Notes: generated by a model from the sequence alone, not told the origin. Shown: positions 1-6,527, numbered from the stretch's first letter. The stretch: 8,084 nucleotides of DNA from GCA-020348445 sp965372465 (GCA_965372465.1 CBDVCK010000171.1:1-8084), one strand, 5' to 3'. Translations and numbers: made by a program.

Positions 1-286
1 ACAGCTCCCGACCATGCTGTGCCCCCCTCTTGGTGATCACAGCCTTTACGAGGTCCAGTTCTCCATTGTAGAACAATTTTTCGTCCGTATGATACTTTGC
101 AACTATATCGTAATCCAATGATTTGACGTTGATTGTGTCATCCTCTCTTGGTATAAGGGTCGCGTACGCGTACTTGTTGATTGTTGTGGAAAGTACAGCA
201 CCGCCTCTCTCTTCAGGGTACGGGGGAACATCGGTTCCACCCCCTGCAAAGCTGATTCTCAAAGGTGCTTTACTTCTTATAATCAA
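1..286 (-). CDS. hddA: GHMP-family sugar kinase, HddA-like (D-glycero-D-manno-heptose 7-phosphate kinase type), 3' end outside window
   Basis: Only the first 95 codons are visible; the frame is open to the left edge. The N-terminus reads R-S-K-A-P-L-R-I-S-F-A-G-G-G-T-D (residues 4-19), followed by P-P-Y at 21-23, GGAVLSTTINKYAY at 28-41 and a Leu/Asp-rich stretch. This arrangement is characteristic of heptose-7-phosphate and related sugar-phosphate kinases of the GHMP superfamily, which phosphorylate a sugar at the anomeric carbon on the way to an NDP-sugar. The ATP-binding PxxxGLGSSA loop would lie beyond the edge and cannot be checked. The start is a TTG at 286-284, chosen because a strong Shine-Dalgarno AAGGAGGAT sits 6 nt upstream and the homologous N-terminus begins here. 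The gene lies 105 nt downstream of the asparagine-synthetase-like gene on the same strand and has its own candidate TATA box. The family is fairly certain; heptose specificity is inferred from motif similarity alone, and fucokinase- or galactokinase-like relatives are the alternative. Confidence 0.85.
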   Translation of the reverse strand, partial: MIIRSKAPLRISFAGGGTDVPPYPEERGGAVLSTTINKYAYATLIPREDDTINVKSLDYDIVAKYHTDEKLFYNGELDLVKAVITKRGAQHGREL

Positions 287-290
287 GATT

Positions 291-299
291 ATCCTCCTT
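291..299 (-). promoter_or_regulatory. Strong ribosome binding site deciding the TTG start of the GHMP kinase
   Basis: Read on the minus strand this is AAGGAGGAT, almost the full archaeal anti-16S complement, with 6 nt between GGAGG and the TTG at 286. No ATG or GTG gives a better-placed start, so this site fixes the initiation codon. Confidence 0.8.
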
Positions 300-326
300 A
301 TTCTTTTCTTTCATGATTTTATTTGG

Positions 327-333
327 TATAAAG
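327..333 (-). promoter_or_regulatory. Candidate archaeal TATA box for the GHMP kinase
   Basis: The minus strand reads CTTTATA here, in the 105-nt gap between the synthetase-like gene and the kinase. A start of transcription about 25 nt downstream would fall near 305, leaving a leader of about 19 nt that contains the strong Shine-Dalgarno. The kinase may therefore have its own promoter besides read-through from the upstream gene. Sequence match only. Confidence 0.45.
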
Positions 334-391
334 ATTGCGGTAGGGATTATCATCCAAGTAAGTGCTGTATGAGCTCGTTTACCCCCATATT

Positions 392-1129
392 TTAACTTTT
401 TGCCATTTTTCGCAGTTCCTTTATTATTCCCGAGCTGTATTGCACTGCTTTCTTTTCTTTATTTGCGATATTTCGGGGGAGGCCCAGGTTTAGTGCTGTT
501 TCCTTTAAAATGATCTTTCGCTGATTTTCATTTACCTTGTATTCAATTGGGATGTTACCTGCGCATCTTACAACATCCTCATGAAGATAGGGGGTTTTAA
601 GATCCTTTTTGAAATGTTTGGCAATCTGCAAATCCATTTTAATATCTTCTGAAATCAGCATCTTCAGGTCCTTTGCCAGCGCAGTTTGCAGTTCATCCTT
701 TCTCATTTTGAGATAACGTGCATAACCCCCGAACAATTCGTCCGCTCCCTGGCCGCTGAGAATGAGTTTTTCCTCGATGTTGGCAATAGCTAGAAATAAG
801 GGTAATTCAAAGGAGATTTTTACAGGGTGATGTGTATCAATGATATCCACGAGTTTCGGGATAGCGGAAATTATATCGGCCTCTGTAATTTTTATACACT
901 TCAAATTAATGTCCATCAACTTAGCAGCTTGCTCTGCATGGGTTAGATCATGAGAGTTTGATGTGCCTGCTGTGTAAAGAGTTATTTCTGCATGTTTTTT
1001 GGCAAGCCAGGCCAAAAGCGAGCTGTCCAAGCCTCCAGAGAACAGGATAGCAATTGCCTTTTCCCCCGAAATGCAGTTCGAAACAGCATTCGATAAACTG
1101 GCTGTTAATTCCTGCAAGTGCTTTTTCAT
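392..1129 (-). CDS. Stand-alone asparagine-synthetase-type ATP pyrophosphatase (no glutaminase domain)
   Basis: The protein has 245 residues and corresponds to the C-terminal synthetase domain of AsnB. The N-terminal Ntn-type glutamine amidotransferase domain is absent: the chain starts with Met-Lys-Lys, not Met-Cys. Visible motifs are the PP-loop SGGLDSS (31-37), the pyrophosphate/substrate loop SGQGADELFGGY (125-136) and the C-terminal KKAVQYSSG (226-234). By family knowledge it would adenylate a carboxylate and transfer ammonia to it; aspartate to asparagine is the default, using free ammonia or a separate amidase. The loop has Gln127 where E. coli AsnB has the Glu of SGEGSDE, so another carboxylate substrate is possible. 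The length is about half of a full AsnB, but short forms are usual in archaea, so this is not a truncation. The ATG is preceded by TTAGGAACCAC, a modest ribosome binding site. It is transcribed away from the CapK gene and towards the GHMP kinase. Confidence 0.85.
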   Translation of the reverse strand: MKKHLQELTASLSNAVSNCISGEKAIAILFSGGLDSSLLAWLAKKHAEITLYTAGTSNSHDLTHAEQAAKLMDINLKCIKITEADIISAIPKLVDIIDTHHPVKISFELPLFLAIANIEEKLILSGQGADELFGGYARYLKMRKDELQTALAKDLKMLISEDIKMDLQIAKHFKKDLKTPYLHEDVVRCAGNIPIEYKVNENQRKIILKETALNLGLPRNIANKEKKAVQYSSGIIKELRKMAKS

Positions 1130-1152
1130 GTGGTTCCTAACCCATTAAGTCA

Positions 1153-1162
1153 TATTTAAATA
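1153..1162. promoter_or_regulatory. Palindromic TATA element in the divergent promoter region
   Basis: TATTTAAATA is a perfect 10-bp palindrome in the 68-bp gap between two divergent genes. Rightwards, a start about 25 nt away falls near 1182 and leaves a leader of roughly 16 nt before the ATG at 1198. Leftwards, it lies only about 28 nt from the ATG at 1129, so the leftward transcript would be nearly leaderless. One TBP site may serve both directions. This is inferred from sequence and spacing. Confidence 0.5.
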
Positions 1163-1197
1163 ATGTTAATTCATATGCAGTTTAGGTTGAGTCAGAT

Positions 1198-2562
1198 ATG
1201 GCAGATTTGAGTGTGAAATTCTACAGGCGCTTTATGTTTCCGGTACTGGATTTGAGAAGGGGAACAAAATCCATTAAATACTTCGAAGAGTTAAAAAAAA
1301 GCCAGTGGCTAGATTCGGAAGAGATTTCAAAACTCCAACAAAGAAAGCTCAAAGCCATAATTCGCCATGCCCATGATAATGTTCCATATTATCACAAAGT
1401 TTTCAAAGAATTGAACCTGAAACCCGAGGACATCAAATCAAAAGAGGACCTTAAAAAACTTCCAATAATGGACAAGGAGACAGTGAGAAATAATTTTGAG
1501 GATCTGAAAGCAAAGGATTTTACCCAAAGAAAACCGATTGAAAGAACCACAGGAGGAACCACAGGCCAGCCACTGAAGTATTATAGTGATGGCATGGAGC
1601 ACAGCATTTTCTGGGCCGATCTATGGAGGGCCTGGAACCTTGCAGGCTATGAGCTTGGGGACAAACGGGCTACCATCGGAGGCTCAAAGCCTTCAGGGTC
1701 CGGATTCCTGTCATTTGTAAGGTCAAGGGTCATGGAAAGTAATCTATCTCTTTCTTCCTTTGCAGTTAAGCACGAAGCAATGAAGGTGCATGTTGAAAAG
1801 CTCAAAAGTTACAAACCCAAGATTTTAAGAGGTTATCCCTCTTCACTTATCCTGTTTGCACAATATCTGAAGGAAACAAAGGTTGAAAGCCTGGGTGTGG
1901 GCAGTGTCTTAACGATTTCTGAGCAGCTTTACCCGCATCAGAGAAAGGAGATCGGGGAGGCTTTTGGATGCGAGGTTTACGATAACTACGGCTGTCCTGA
2001 TGGAGGAGTGCTGGCCTCTGAATGCAAGGAGCATGAGTATCATCTGAACAGCGAGAACGCAGTTGTGGAGATCGTAAAGGATGATGAGGTGGTGTCCTCT
2101 GGTGAAGAAGGGGAGATGGTGTCCACAAACCTTGTAAGATATGCCATGCCCTTCATAAGATACAGAACAGGTGATTTGGGCAGGGCCAGTGATGAGAAAA
2201 GCAAATGTAAACGCGGGCTTGAAATGCTTGATTCGATTTTGGGTCGGACCCACGATTACATTCTACTTCAAGATGGGAATTTACTGGCTGCCGTGAACAT
2301 TGCATCTGTGTTCAATGAGATTTCCTCTCGGATTCATATCAGACATTACCAGGTAGTGCAGGAGAAGGAGGGGGAATTGGATGTGTTGGTTGTGGAAGAT
2401 AAGGGATACACAGAGTCCGATTCCGATATTATCGCAGTTTCTTTGAGGGAGTACATTGGGGAGGTAATGGCGATAAATGTGAAGAGCGTGGATGAAATTC
2501 CATTGACTGAGAGCGGGAAGCGAAGGAGTGTGGTTTCTAAGCTGGGGGTGGGGTTGGAGTGA
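1198..2562 (+). CDS. CapK/PaaK-like adenylate-forming protein (phenylacetate-CoA ligase family)
   Basis: The protein has 454 residues, close to the family's usual length. The N-terminal part carries AHDNVPYYHKVF (58-69), typical of PaaK and CapK proteins. The phosphate loop is TTGGTTG (117-123). The adenine-site motif is Y264-G-C-P-D-G-G, where acyl-CoA ligases usually have YGxTE. The hinge-region motif IRYRTGDLG spans 320-328. A C-terminal SGKRR places the likely catalytic lysine at 441. PaaK makes an aryl-CoA through an acyl-adenylate; CapK relatives occur in capsule and O-antigen loci and have no agreed substrate. A role in activating a carboxylic acid that decorates the glycan is inferred from the neighbours. 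An ATG with a weak AGGTTGA ribosome binding site starts it. Its stop overlaps the next gene by 4 nt, so the two are translationally coupled. Its base composition is richer in GC than the gene that follows. Confidence 0.85.
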   Translation: MADLSVKFYRRFMFPVLDLRRGTKSIKYFEELKKSQWLDSEEISKLQQRKLKAIIRHAHDNVPYYHKVFKELNLKPEDIKSKEDLKKLPIMDKETVRNNFEDLKAKDFTQRKPIERTTGGTTGQPLKYYSDGMEHSIFWADLWRAWNLAGYELGDKRATIGGSKPSGSGFLSFVRSRVMESNLSLSSFAVKHEAMKVHVEKLKSYKPKILRGYPSSLILFAQYLKETKVESLGVGSVLTISEQLYPHQRKEIGEAFGCEVYDNYGCPDGGVLASECKEHEYHLNSENAVVEIVKDDEVVSSGEEGEMVSTNLVRYAMPFIRYRTGDLGRASDEKSKCKRGLEMLDSILGRTHDYILLQDGNLLAAVNIASVFNEISSRIHIRHYQVVQEKEGELDVLVVEDKGYTESDSDIIAVSLREYIGEVMAINVKSVDEIPLTESGKRRSVVSKLGVGLE

Positions 2563-3689
2563 GTAAGGGGAGGGTTTGCCATCTTGGTATGGCCTCATCG
2601 ATACATGTCCAGAGATGGGTTAATTATTTTGCAGAGAAGGGATGGGATGTGGAATTAATTACATTTCAATCTACTATAGCAGAGACATTGAATCCAAAGA
2701 TCAAACTGCATGTGGTTAAACCTGGAAACATACCCATTATTAGATTTTTCAAAGCTAAAAGTGGTATTATAAAACATTTAAAAATGATTCAGCCAGACAT
2801 TATCCATGCACACAGCATACCCGCATTTGGAATCTATGCAGGATTGTATGCAAAAAAGGGTGGAAATGAACCTATCATAGTAAATGCATGGGGATTTTAT
2901 CACATCAATACACACAGGGGTATGAAAAGGAAACTGGATAAATTATGTTTAGAGAGAGCTAAAATTGTAGCTGGTACCTCATGGCAGATGAGGGATGCTC
3001 TTGTTGAGAGTTTCGGGATTCCAAAAGAAAAATTCGTAATGTTCTCTTGGGGTATAGATACTAAGATTTTTTTTGCTGATTACAAAGAGGAGATAAATAA
3101 AACCAGAATACAAATGAATATTGAAGATGATGCATCTGTAATAATCAGCCCAAGGAACATGTCCCCCTATTATAGAATTCAAAACATCTTAAAGGCTGCA
3201 TCCAAAGTAATTGAAAAACACCCAAAAACTATATTCATATTTTTAAGAGGTTTTGGATCAGAGGAATTCGAAAACGAGATGAAGCAAGAAGCAAAAAACC
3301 TGAAAATTGAGGGTAATGTGAGATTTATCTCAAGGTTACTTTCACCAAGGGAGATGGCAATATATCTGACTCTTTCAGACATCATGATATCTAACTCTAA
3401 GACAGACCAGATGTCTTCCGTGATTTTGGAAGGGATGGCCTGTGGGACGATACCAGTATTAAGTGACATTGAAATATATAAAACCCATATCGAACATGAA
3501 AAGAATGGATTTTTTATAGATGGTGAAGATATTGATGAGCTTGAAAAAACGATATCATACTGTTTAGAGCATTTGGAAATAAAAGAAGAATTTGCTCGAA
3601 TAAATAAGACTCTAATTATAGAAAAAGAGGACTGGTATAAAAATGCCAAAAAGATGGAAGAGGTATACGAGAAAGTTTTAAATCGATAA
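2559..3689 (+). CDS. Family 4 glycosyltransferase (GT-B fold)
   Basis: The protein has 376 residues and resembles retaining GT4 enzymes, which transfer a sugar from a nucleotide donor to a growing glycan at the cytoplasmic face of the membrane. The N-terminal acceptor-side domain begins HLGMASSIHVQRWVNYF, a common GT4 opening, and contains IHAHSIPAFGIYAG. The C-terminal donor domain runs from about residue 190, starting near ISPRN. It contains a FLRGFG strand and the donor motif ILEGMACGTIPVLSD with Glu291. In the EX7E pair the first Glu is replaced by Asp283. The GTG start overlaps the previous stop as GTGA; a GGGG-rich stretch just upstream can act as ribosome binding site. An internal ATG at 2589 would cut off the first strand and is less likely. 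The sequence is strikingly AT-rich compared with the gene before it. Donor and acceptor cannot be told. Confidence 0.88.
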   Translation: MSKGRVCHLGMASSIHVQRWVNYFAEKGWDVELITFQSTIAETLNPKIKLHVVKPGNIPIIRFFKAKSGIIKHLKMIQPDIIHAHSIPAFGIYAGLYAKKGGNEPIIVNAWGFYHINTHRGMKRKLDKLCLERAKIVAGTSWQMRDALVESFGIPKEKFVMFSWGIDTKIFFADYKEEINKTRIQMNIEDDASVIISPRNMSPYYRIQNILKAASKVIEKHPKTIFIFLRGFGSEEFENEMKQEAKNLKIEGNVRFISRLLSPREMAIYLTLSDIMISNSKTDQMSSVILEGMACGTIPVLSDIEIYKTHIEHEKNGFFIDGEDIDELEKTISYCLEHLEIKEEFARINKTLIIEKEDWYKNAKKMEEVYEKVLNR

Positions 3690-3726
3690 TATCAGTAAGT
3701 GTAGAGTTATTGTGTATCAAAAATAC

Positions 3727-3734
3727 TATAAATT
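3727..3734 (+). promoter_or_regulatory. Candidate TATA box before the acyltransferase-SDR-aminotransferase cassette
   Basis: TATAAATT lies in the 85-nt gap after the glycosyltransferase stop. A transcription start about 25 nt downstream would fall near 3756, some 19 nt before the ATG at 3775. The cassette may be transcribed separately from the upstream pair. Confidence 0.45.
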
Positions 3735-3737
3735 ACT

Positions 3738-3754
3738 AGGCAGGTATAGGCAGG
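3738..3754 (+). repeat. Short tandem direct repeat AGGCAGG
   Basis: AGGCAGG occurs at 3738-3744 and again at 3748-3754, with a 10-nt period, about one helical turn. It sits between the candidate TATA box and the predicted transcription start. That is a suitable place for a repressor operator, but it could be chance. Confidence 0.4.
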
Positions 3755-3774
3755 ACAATATTGGGGAATGAGCA

Positions 3775-4392
3775 ATGGAAGAAAAGCTTCTGTATGAATG
3801 GAAAGATAAAACGTATGAGGTAAAGATTTACAGCTCAAAAAATCGAGATAAGACAGCAATGATTTACCCCACAGCAAAGGTTTTCGGTTTTAAGGATGAA
3901 TCTAATTCGGAAGGAACCAATTTAAAATTAGGGAAAAAGGCTGAGATAGGAGATTTCAACTTTGTAAACTGCAGAGGTGGATTGGAGATTGGGGACTACT
4001 CCCACATCCATTCAGGAAGCAAGGTAATCGGTGCAGGAGGAGTATCAATCAAACGATTTGTTGCTGTAACCTATGATGTAATGTTGATTTCCGGGACAGA
4101 TCGAATGGAGGGTGTCATGACAGATTCGATAAGCGAACCCAAAGCCAGAGCCCAGTACCTCAAACCAATTACAATCGAGGATCATGCGTATATAGGTTCC
4201 AAATCAATTATAATGCCAGGTGTTACAATCGGTGAAGGAGCAGTTGTTCAGGCTTTTAGTTATGTGGGTAAGGAAAAGGTACTTGAGCCTTGGACGGTGT
4301 ATGGTGGAAAACCTTGTGTCAAGAAAGGTATGAGAGAGATTCCACAGAATAAGTGGGAAGCTCTGAAAAAATGGGAAGAGGACCAAGGATAA
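3775..4392 (+). CDS. Left-handed beta-helix (hexapeptide repeat) acyltransferase
   Basis: The protein has 205 residues. A short N-terminal part (to about residue 35) precedes two stretches of hexapeptide repeats: about 36-100, including AEIGDFNFV, LEIGDYSHIHSGSKVIGAGG and VSIKRFVAV, and about 130-180, including ITIEDHAYIGSKSIIMPG and VTIGEGAVVQAFSYVGK. It ends with the WTVYGGKPCVKKG signature shared with maltose/galactoside O-acetyltransferase relatives. Such trimeric enzymes move an acetyl or other acyl group from a CoA or ACP donor to a sugar hydroxyl or amine. His77 or His79 in SHIHSG are candidate catalytic residues. The loop between the two repeat blocks (about 101-130) would form the usual active-site extension. 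The ATG is preceded by GGGGAATGA. It is the first gene of a three-gene cassette with an SDR and an aminotransferase, so N- or O-acylation of an amino sugar is the likely job. Confidence 0.87.
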   Translation: MEEKLLYEWKDKTYEVKIYSSKNRDKTAMIYPTAKVFGFKDESNSEGTNLKLGKKAEIGDFNFVNCRGGLEIGDYSHIHSGSKVIGAGGVSIKRFVAVTYDVMLISGTDRMEGVMTDSISEPKARAQYLKPITIEDHAYIGSKSIIMPGVTIGEGAVVQAFSYVGKEKVLEPWTVYGGKPCVKKGMREIPQNKWEALKKWEEDQG

Positions 4393-4410
4393 ATTGTGGG
4401 GTTGATAAAG

Positions 4411-5286
4411 TTGAAGGTGCTTGTAACAGGAGGAACAGGTTTTATTGGATCAAAGATAGCTGGAGCAGTGAGAGATAATGGACATTCGGTGATAATTTTT
4501 GATGTCAATACGCAAGACAAGATTGAAGGAGAAATAAGACATATTAAAGGTGACATTTTCGATACGAAACATGTTTTGGAAGTTTTACAAGAGGTAAATT
4601 CGGTTATCCACATGGTTGGCCTTCCAAACGCAAGAAAGGCACAGGAACGTCCCCAACTAAGTTATGATTTAAACGTTCGGAGCACCCAAGCAATTTTGGA
4701 AGCCATGCGAGAAACAGAAGTAAAGAATTTTATTTTACCCTCATCAGCTGCAATATACGGAGAGACAGAACAAGATTATGTAAATGAGGATACACCCTCA
4801 AATCCAACCAATATATATGCACATCACAAGTGGATCGCAGAAGAAATCTGCAGGTCTTATTCTTATAATTATGATATAGGGTCCACAATACTTCGGTTGT
4901 TCAATGTTTATGGTAAGGAAGGAACAGGGATAATTAACATCCTCGTTGAGAAAGCAAAAAGGAAGGAGACCATATTGTTGTTCGGTGAGGAACAGCTTCG
5001 GGATTTCATTCACATAGATTATGTAGCACAGGGTTTTTCAGAAGTTCTTGAATGTGAAAAATGTGTCAACGAGACCATTAATTTGGGAACAGGAATGGGG
5101 AGGAGTATAAAAGACATTGTTGAACTTGTCAAAGAGCATTTTCCGAATATAAAAACGGAGAAGAAAGAATTCACTGGGGGACTTTACAATTCAATTGCAG
5201 ATATTACAAAACTTAAAGAACTTACGGGATTTGAACCAGATGGCAGTCTTAATATAATTAACAAGACCATAATGGAGATGATCTAA
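4411..5286 (+). CDS. Extended-SDR nucleotide-sugar epimerase-like enzyme (NAD-dependent epimerase/dehydratase family)
   Basis: The protein has 291 residues from the chosen TTG. The Rossmann motif TGGTGFIG spans residues 6-13 (glycines at 7, 10 and 13). The catalytic set is Ser112 in SSAAIYGE and Tyr136-A-H-H-Lys140. LRLFNVYG and LRDFIHIDYV complete the NDP-sugar epimerase signature. Residues 113-114 after the serine are Ala-Ala, not the Asp-Glu of RmlB-type 4,6-dehydratases. This favours a 4-epimerase or a 4-reductase/oxidoreductase. TTG 4411 is preferred because it gives the canonical N-terminus M-K-V-L-V-T-G-G, with GGTTGAT just upstream as ribosome binding site. A GTG at 4396 with AGGAT before it would add five residues and is a real alternative. 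Spacing to its neighbours is short on the left, and its stop codon touches the next ATG. The product is a nucleotide sugar used by the cassette; substrate unknown. Confidence 0.88.
   Translation: MKVLVTGGTGFIGSKIAGAVRDNGHSVIIFDVNTQDKIEGEIRHIKGDIFDTKHVLEVLQEVNSVIHMVGLPNARKAQERPQLSYDLNVRSTQAILEAMRETEVKNFILPSSAAIYGETEQDYVNEDTPSNPTNIYAHHKWIAEEICRSYSYNYDIGSTILRLFNVYGKEGTGIINILVEKAKRKETILLFGEEQLRDFIHIDYVAQGFSEVLECEKCVNETINLGTGMGRSIKDIVELVKEHFPNIKTEKKEFTGGLYNSIADITKLKELTGFEPDGSLNIINKTIMEMI
5274..5283 (+). promoter_or_regulatory. Ribosome binding site embedded in the SDR gene end
   Basis: GGAGATGATC differs by one base from the consensus GGAGGTGATC and encodes the last residues of the SDR. The SDR stop TAA is immediately followed by the aminotransferase ATG at 5287, so terminating ribosomes would re-initiate directly. 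This supports translational coupling and the archaeal assignment. Confidence 0.75.
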
Positions 5287-6477
5287 ATGGACAAGCCAGT
5301 AGTCTTAGGTGGAAAACCAACATTCGAGACTTTGTTGCCAATTACAAAACCAACATTACCAAACTTCGATTTACTAGATGATAAATATAAGGAAATATTT
5401 GAAAGCGGAATGATCACGAACTCAAAGTATGTAAGAGAGTTCGAAGAAAAACTTCAAAAATATATTGATGTAAAACATGCTCTAGCACTTTCCAGTTGCA
5501 CTTCAGGATTGATGCTTATTATGAAGTCCATGGTTTTAAACGGTGAGGTGATCCTACCAAGCTTCACCTTTTCGGCTTCGGGTCATGCTATCTTGTGGAA
5601 CAATCTTAAACCCAAATTTGTAGAAATAGATGAAAAGACCTACAATATTGACCCTGAAAAAGTGAAGGAAGCCATTAATTCAAAAACGTCAGCCATTCTT
5701 GGAGTTCATATTTTTGGTAACCCCTGTAATATTAAAGCACTGGAAGAAATAGCAAAAGATAAAAAACTCAGGCTGATCTTCGATGCTGCCCATGCTCTGG
5801 GTTCTAAATATAAAAATGAGAACATTGGAAAGTTCGGTGATGCGGAAGCTTTCAGCTGCTCACCCACAAAGCTGATGGTAACAGGTGAAGGAGGAATCGT
5901 AACCACAAATGATGACGAATTGAAACGAAAGATAATGATAGGGCGTAACTATGGTGATGATGGAAGTTATGATTGCGAGTTCGCTGGAATTAACGCAAGG
6001 ATGTCTGAAATGCATGCAATTCTTGGTATTAAAACCCTTAGTATGCTTGAAAAAAATCTTAATGATCGAACCAAGCTTGCTGAAAGATACAAGGAGAAAT
6101 TAAGCAAAATAAGCGGTATAAAGTTTCAAAAGCTTACACCTTCAAGCCGCACTACATTCAAGGATTTTTCGATTTATATCGATTCCAATAAATTCGGAAT
6201 GAACAGAGATGAGTTATGCAAAGCTCTAGCAAAGGAGAACATTATGACAAAGAAGTACTTCTATCCACCTTTGCATATGCAAAGAGCCTATTCGAAATTC
6301 GCAAAGGAGTACAAGGGAAAGTTACCTGTAACCGAGGATGTTTCAAGGAATGTTCTCTCGCTACCACTTTATTCTCATATGAAAATGCAAGATATTAATG
6401 GTGTTTGTGAAGCGATAAAGAAAATCAATGCGTATTCTGGTTTTGTAAGGAAGAAGTTGAAACAGTCTATTTTCTAG
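5287..6477 (+). CDS. DegT/DnrJ/EryC1/StrS family PLP-dependent sugar aminotransferase
   Basis: The protein has 396 residues, the usual length of this fold-type I family. The opening GGKPTF and SGMITNSKYVREFEEKL (residues about 40-56) are typical. SSCTSGL (near 69-75) forms the phosphate pocket, and PSFTFSASGHA follows. FDAAHALG carries the PLP-ring aspartate Asp166. SCSPTK places the Schiff-base lysine at Lys195, followed by GEGGIVTTND. The C-terminal third includes YFYPPLHMQ and LSLPLYSHM, also family hallmarks. It would transfer an amino group, usually from glutamate, to a keto-sugar nucleotide. The adjacent SDR lacks the 4,6-dehydratase Asp-Glu pair, so the keto sugar may be made by an enzyme elsewhere. 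It starts directly after the SDR stop, behind a near-consensus ribosome binding site. Distinguishing C3 from C4 transamination is not possible from sequence reading alone. Confidence 0.92.
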   Translation: MDKPVVLGGKPTFETLLPITKPTLPNFDLLDDKYKEIFESGMITNSKYVREFEEKLQKYIDVKHALALSSCTSGLMLIMKSMVLNGEVILPSFTFSASGHAILWNNLKPKFVEIDEKTYNIDPEKVKEAINSKTSAILGVHIFGNPCNIKALEEIAKDKKLRLIFDAAHALGSKYKNENIGKFGDAEAFSCSPTKLMVTGEGGIVTTNDDELKRKIMIGRNYGDDGSYDCEFAGINARMSEMHAILGIKTLSMLEKNLNDRTKLAERYKEKLSKISGIKFQKLTPSSRTTFKDFSIYIDSNKFGMNRDELCKALAKENIMTKKYFYPPLHMQRAYSKFAKEYKGKLPVTEDVSRNVLSLPLYSHMKMQDINGVCEAIKKINAYSGFVRKKLKQSIF

Positions 6478-6488
6478 ATATAAAAATC

Positions 6489-6496
6489 TATAAATA
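6489..6496 (+). promoter_or_regulatory. Candidate TATA box for the surface propeller protein
   Basis: TATAAATA lies 12 nt after the aminotransferase stop, with an A-rich stretch (6482-6486) just before it where a BRE would sit. A start 25 nt downstream falls near 6517, about 11 nt before the ATG at 6528. This would uncouple the surface protein from the upstream cassette. Confidence 0.55.
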
Positions 6497-6518
6497 GCCA
6501 GTAATCTATCCTTAGTTG

Positions 6519-6524
6519 GGTGAT
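6519..6524 (+). promoter_or_regulatory. Archaeal GGTGAT ribosome binding site
   Basis: GGTGAT sits 3 nt before the ATG at 6528. It pairs with the distal part of the anti-Shine-Dalgarno, so the short spacing is correct. It favours this ATG over an in-frame TTG at 6516. Confidence 0.65.
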
Positions 6525-6527
6525 AAA

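Noticed and set aside
123..395. Open frame on the plus strand, 90 codons
   Set aside because: It lies opposite the GHMP kinase N-terminus, whose motifs are unmistakable, and then runs through the promoter gap. It has no ribosome binding site and no recognisable protein features.
1847..2598. Several minus-strand open frames opposite the CapK-like gene
   Set aside because: They overlap each other in different frames and encode low-complexity Pro/His/Ser-rich products. The plus-strand frame carries conserved family motifs throughout.
3179..3649. Minus-strand open frame of 156 codons opposite the glycosyltransferase
   Set aside because: It is antisense to the conserved donor-binding domain. The Ser/Ile-rich product is what one expects from the complement of an AT-rich gene.
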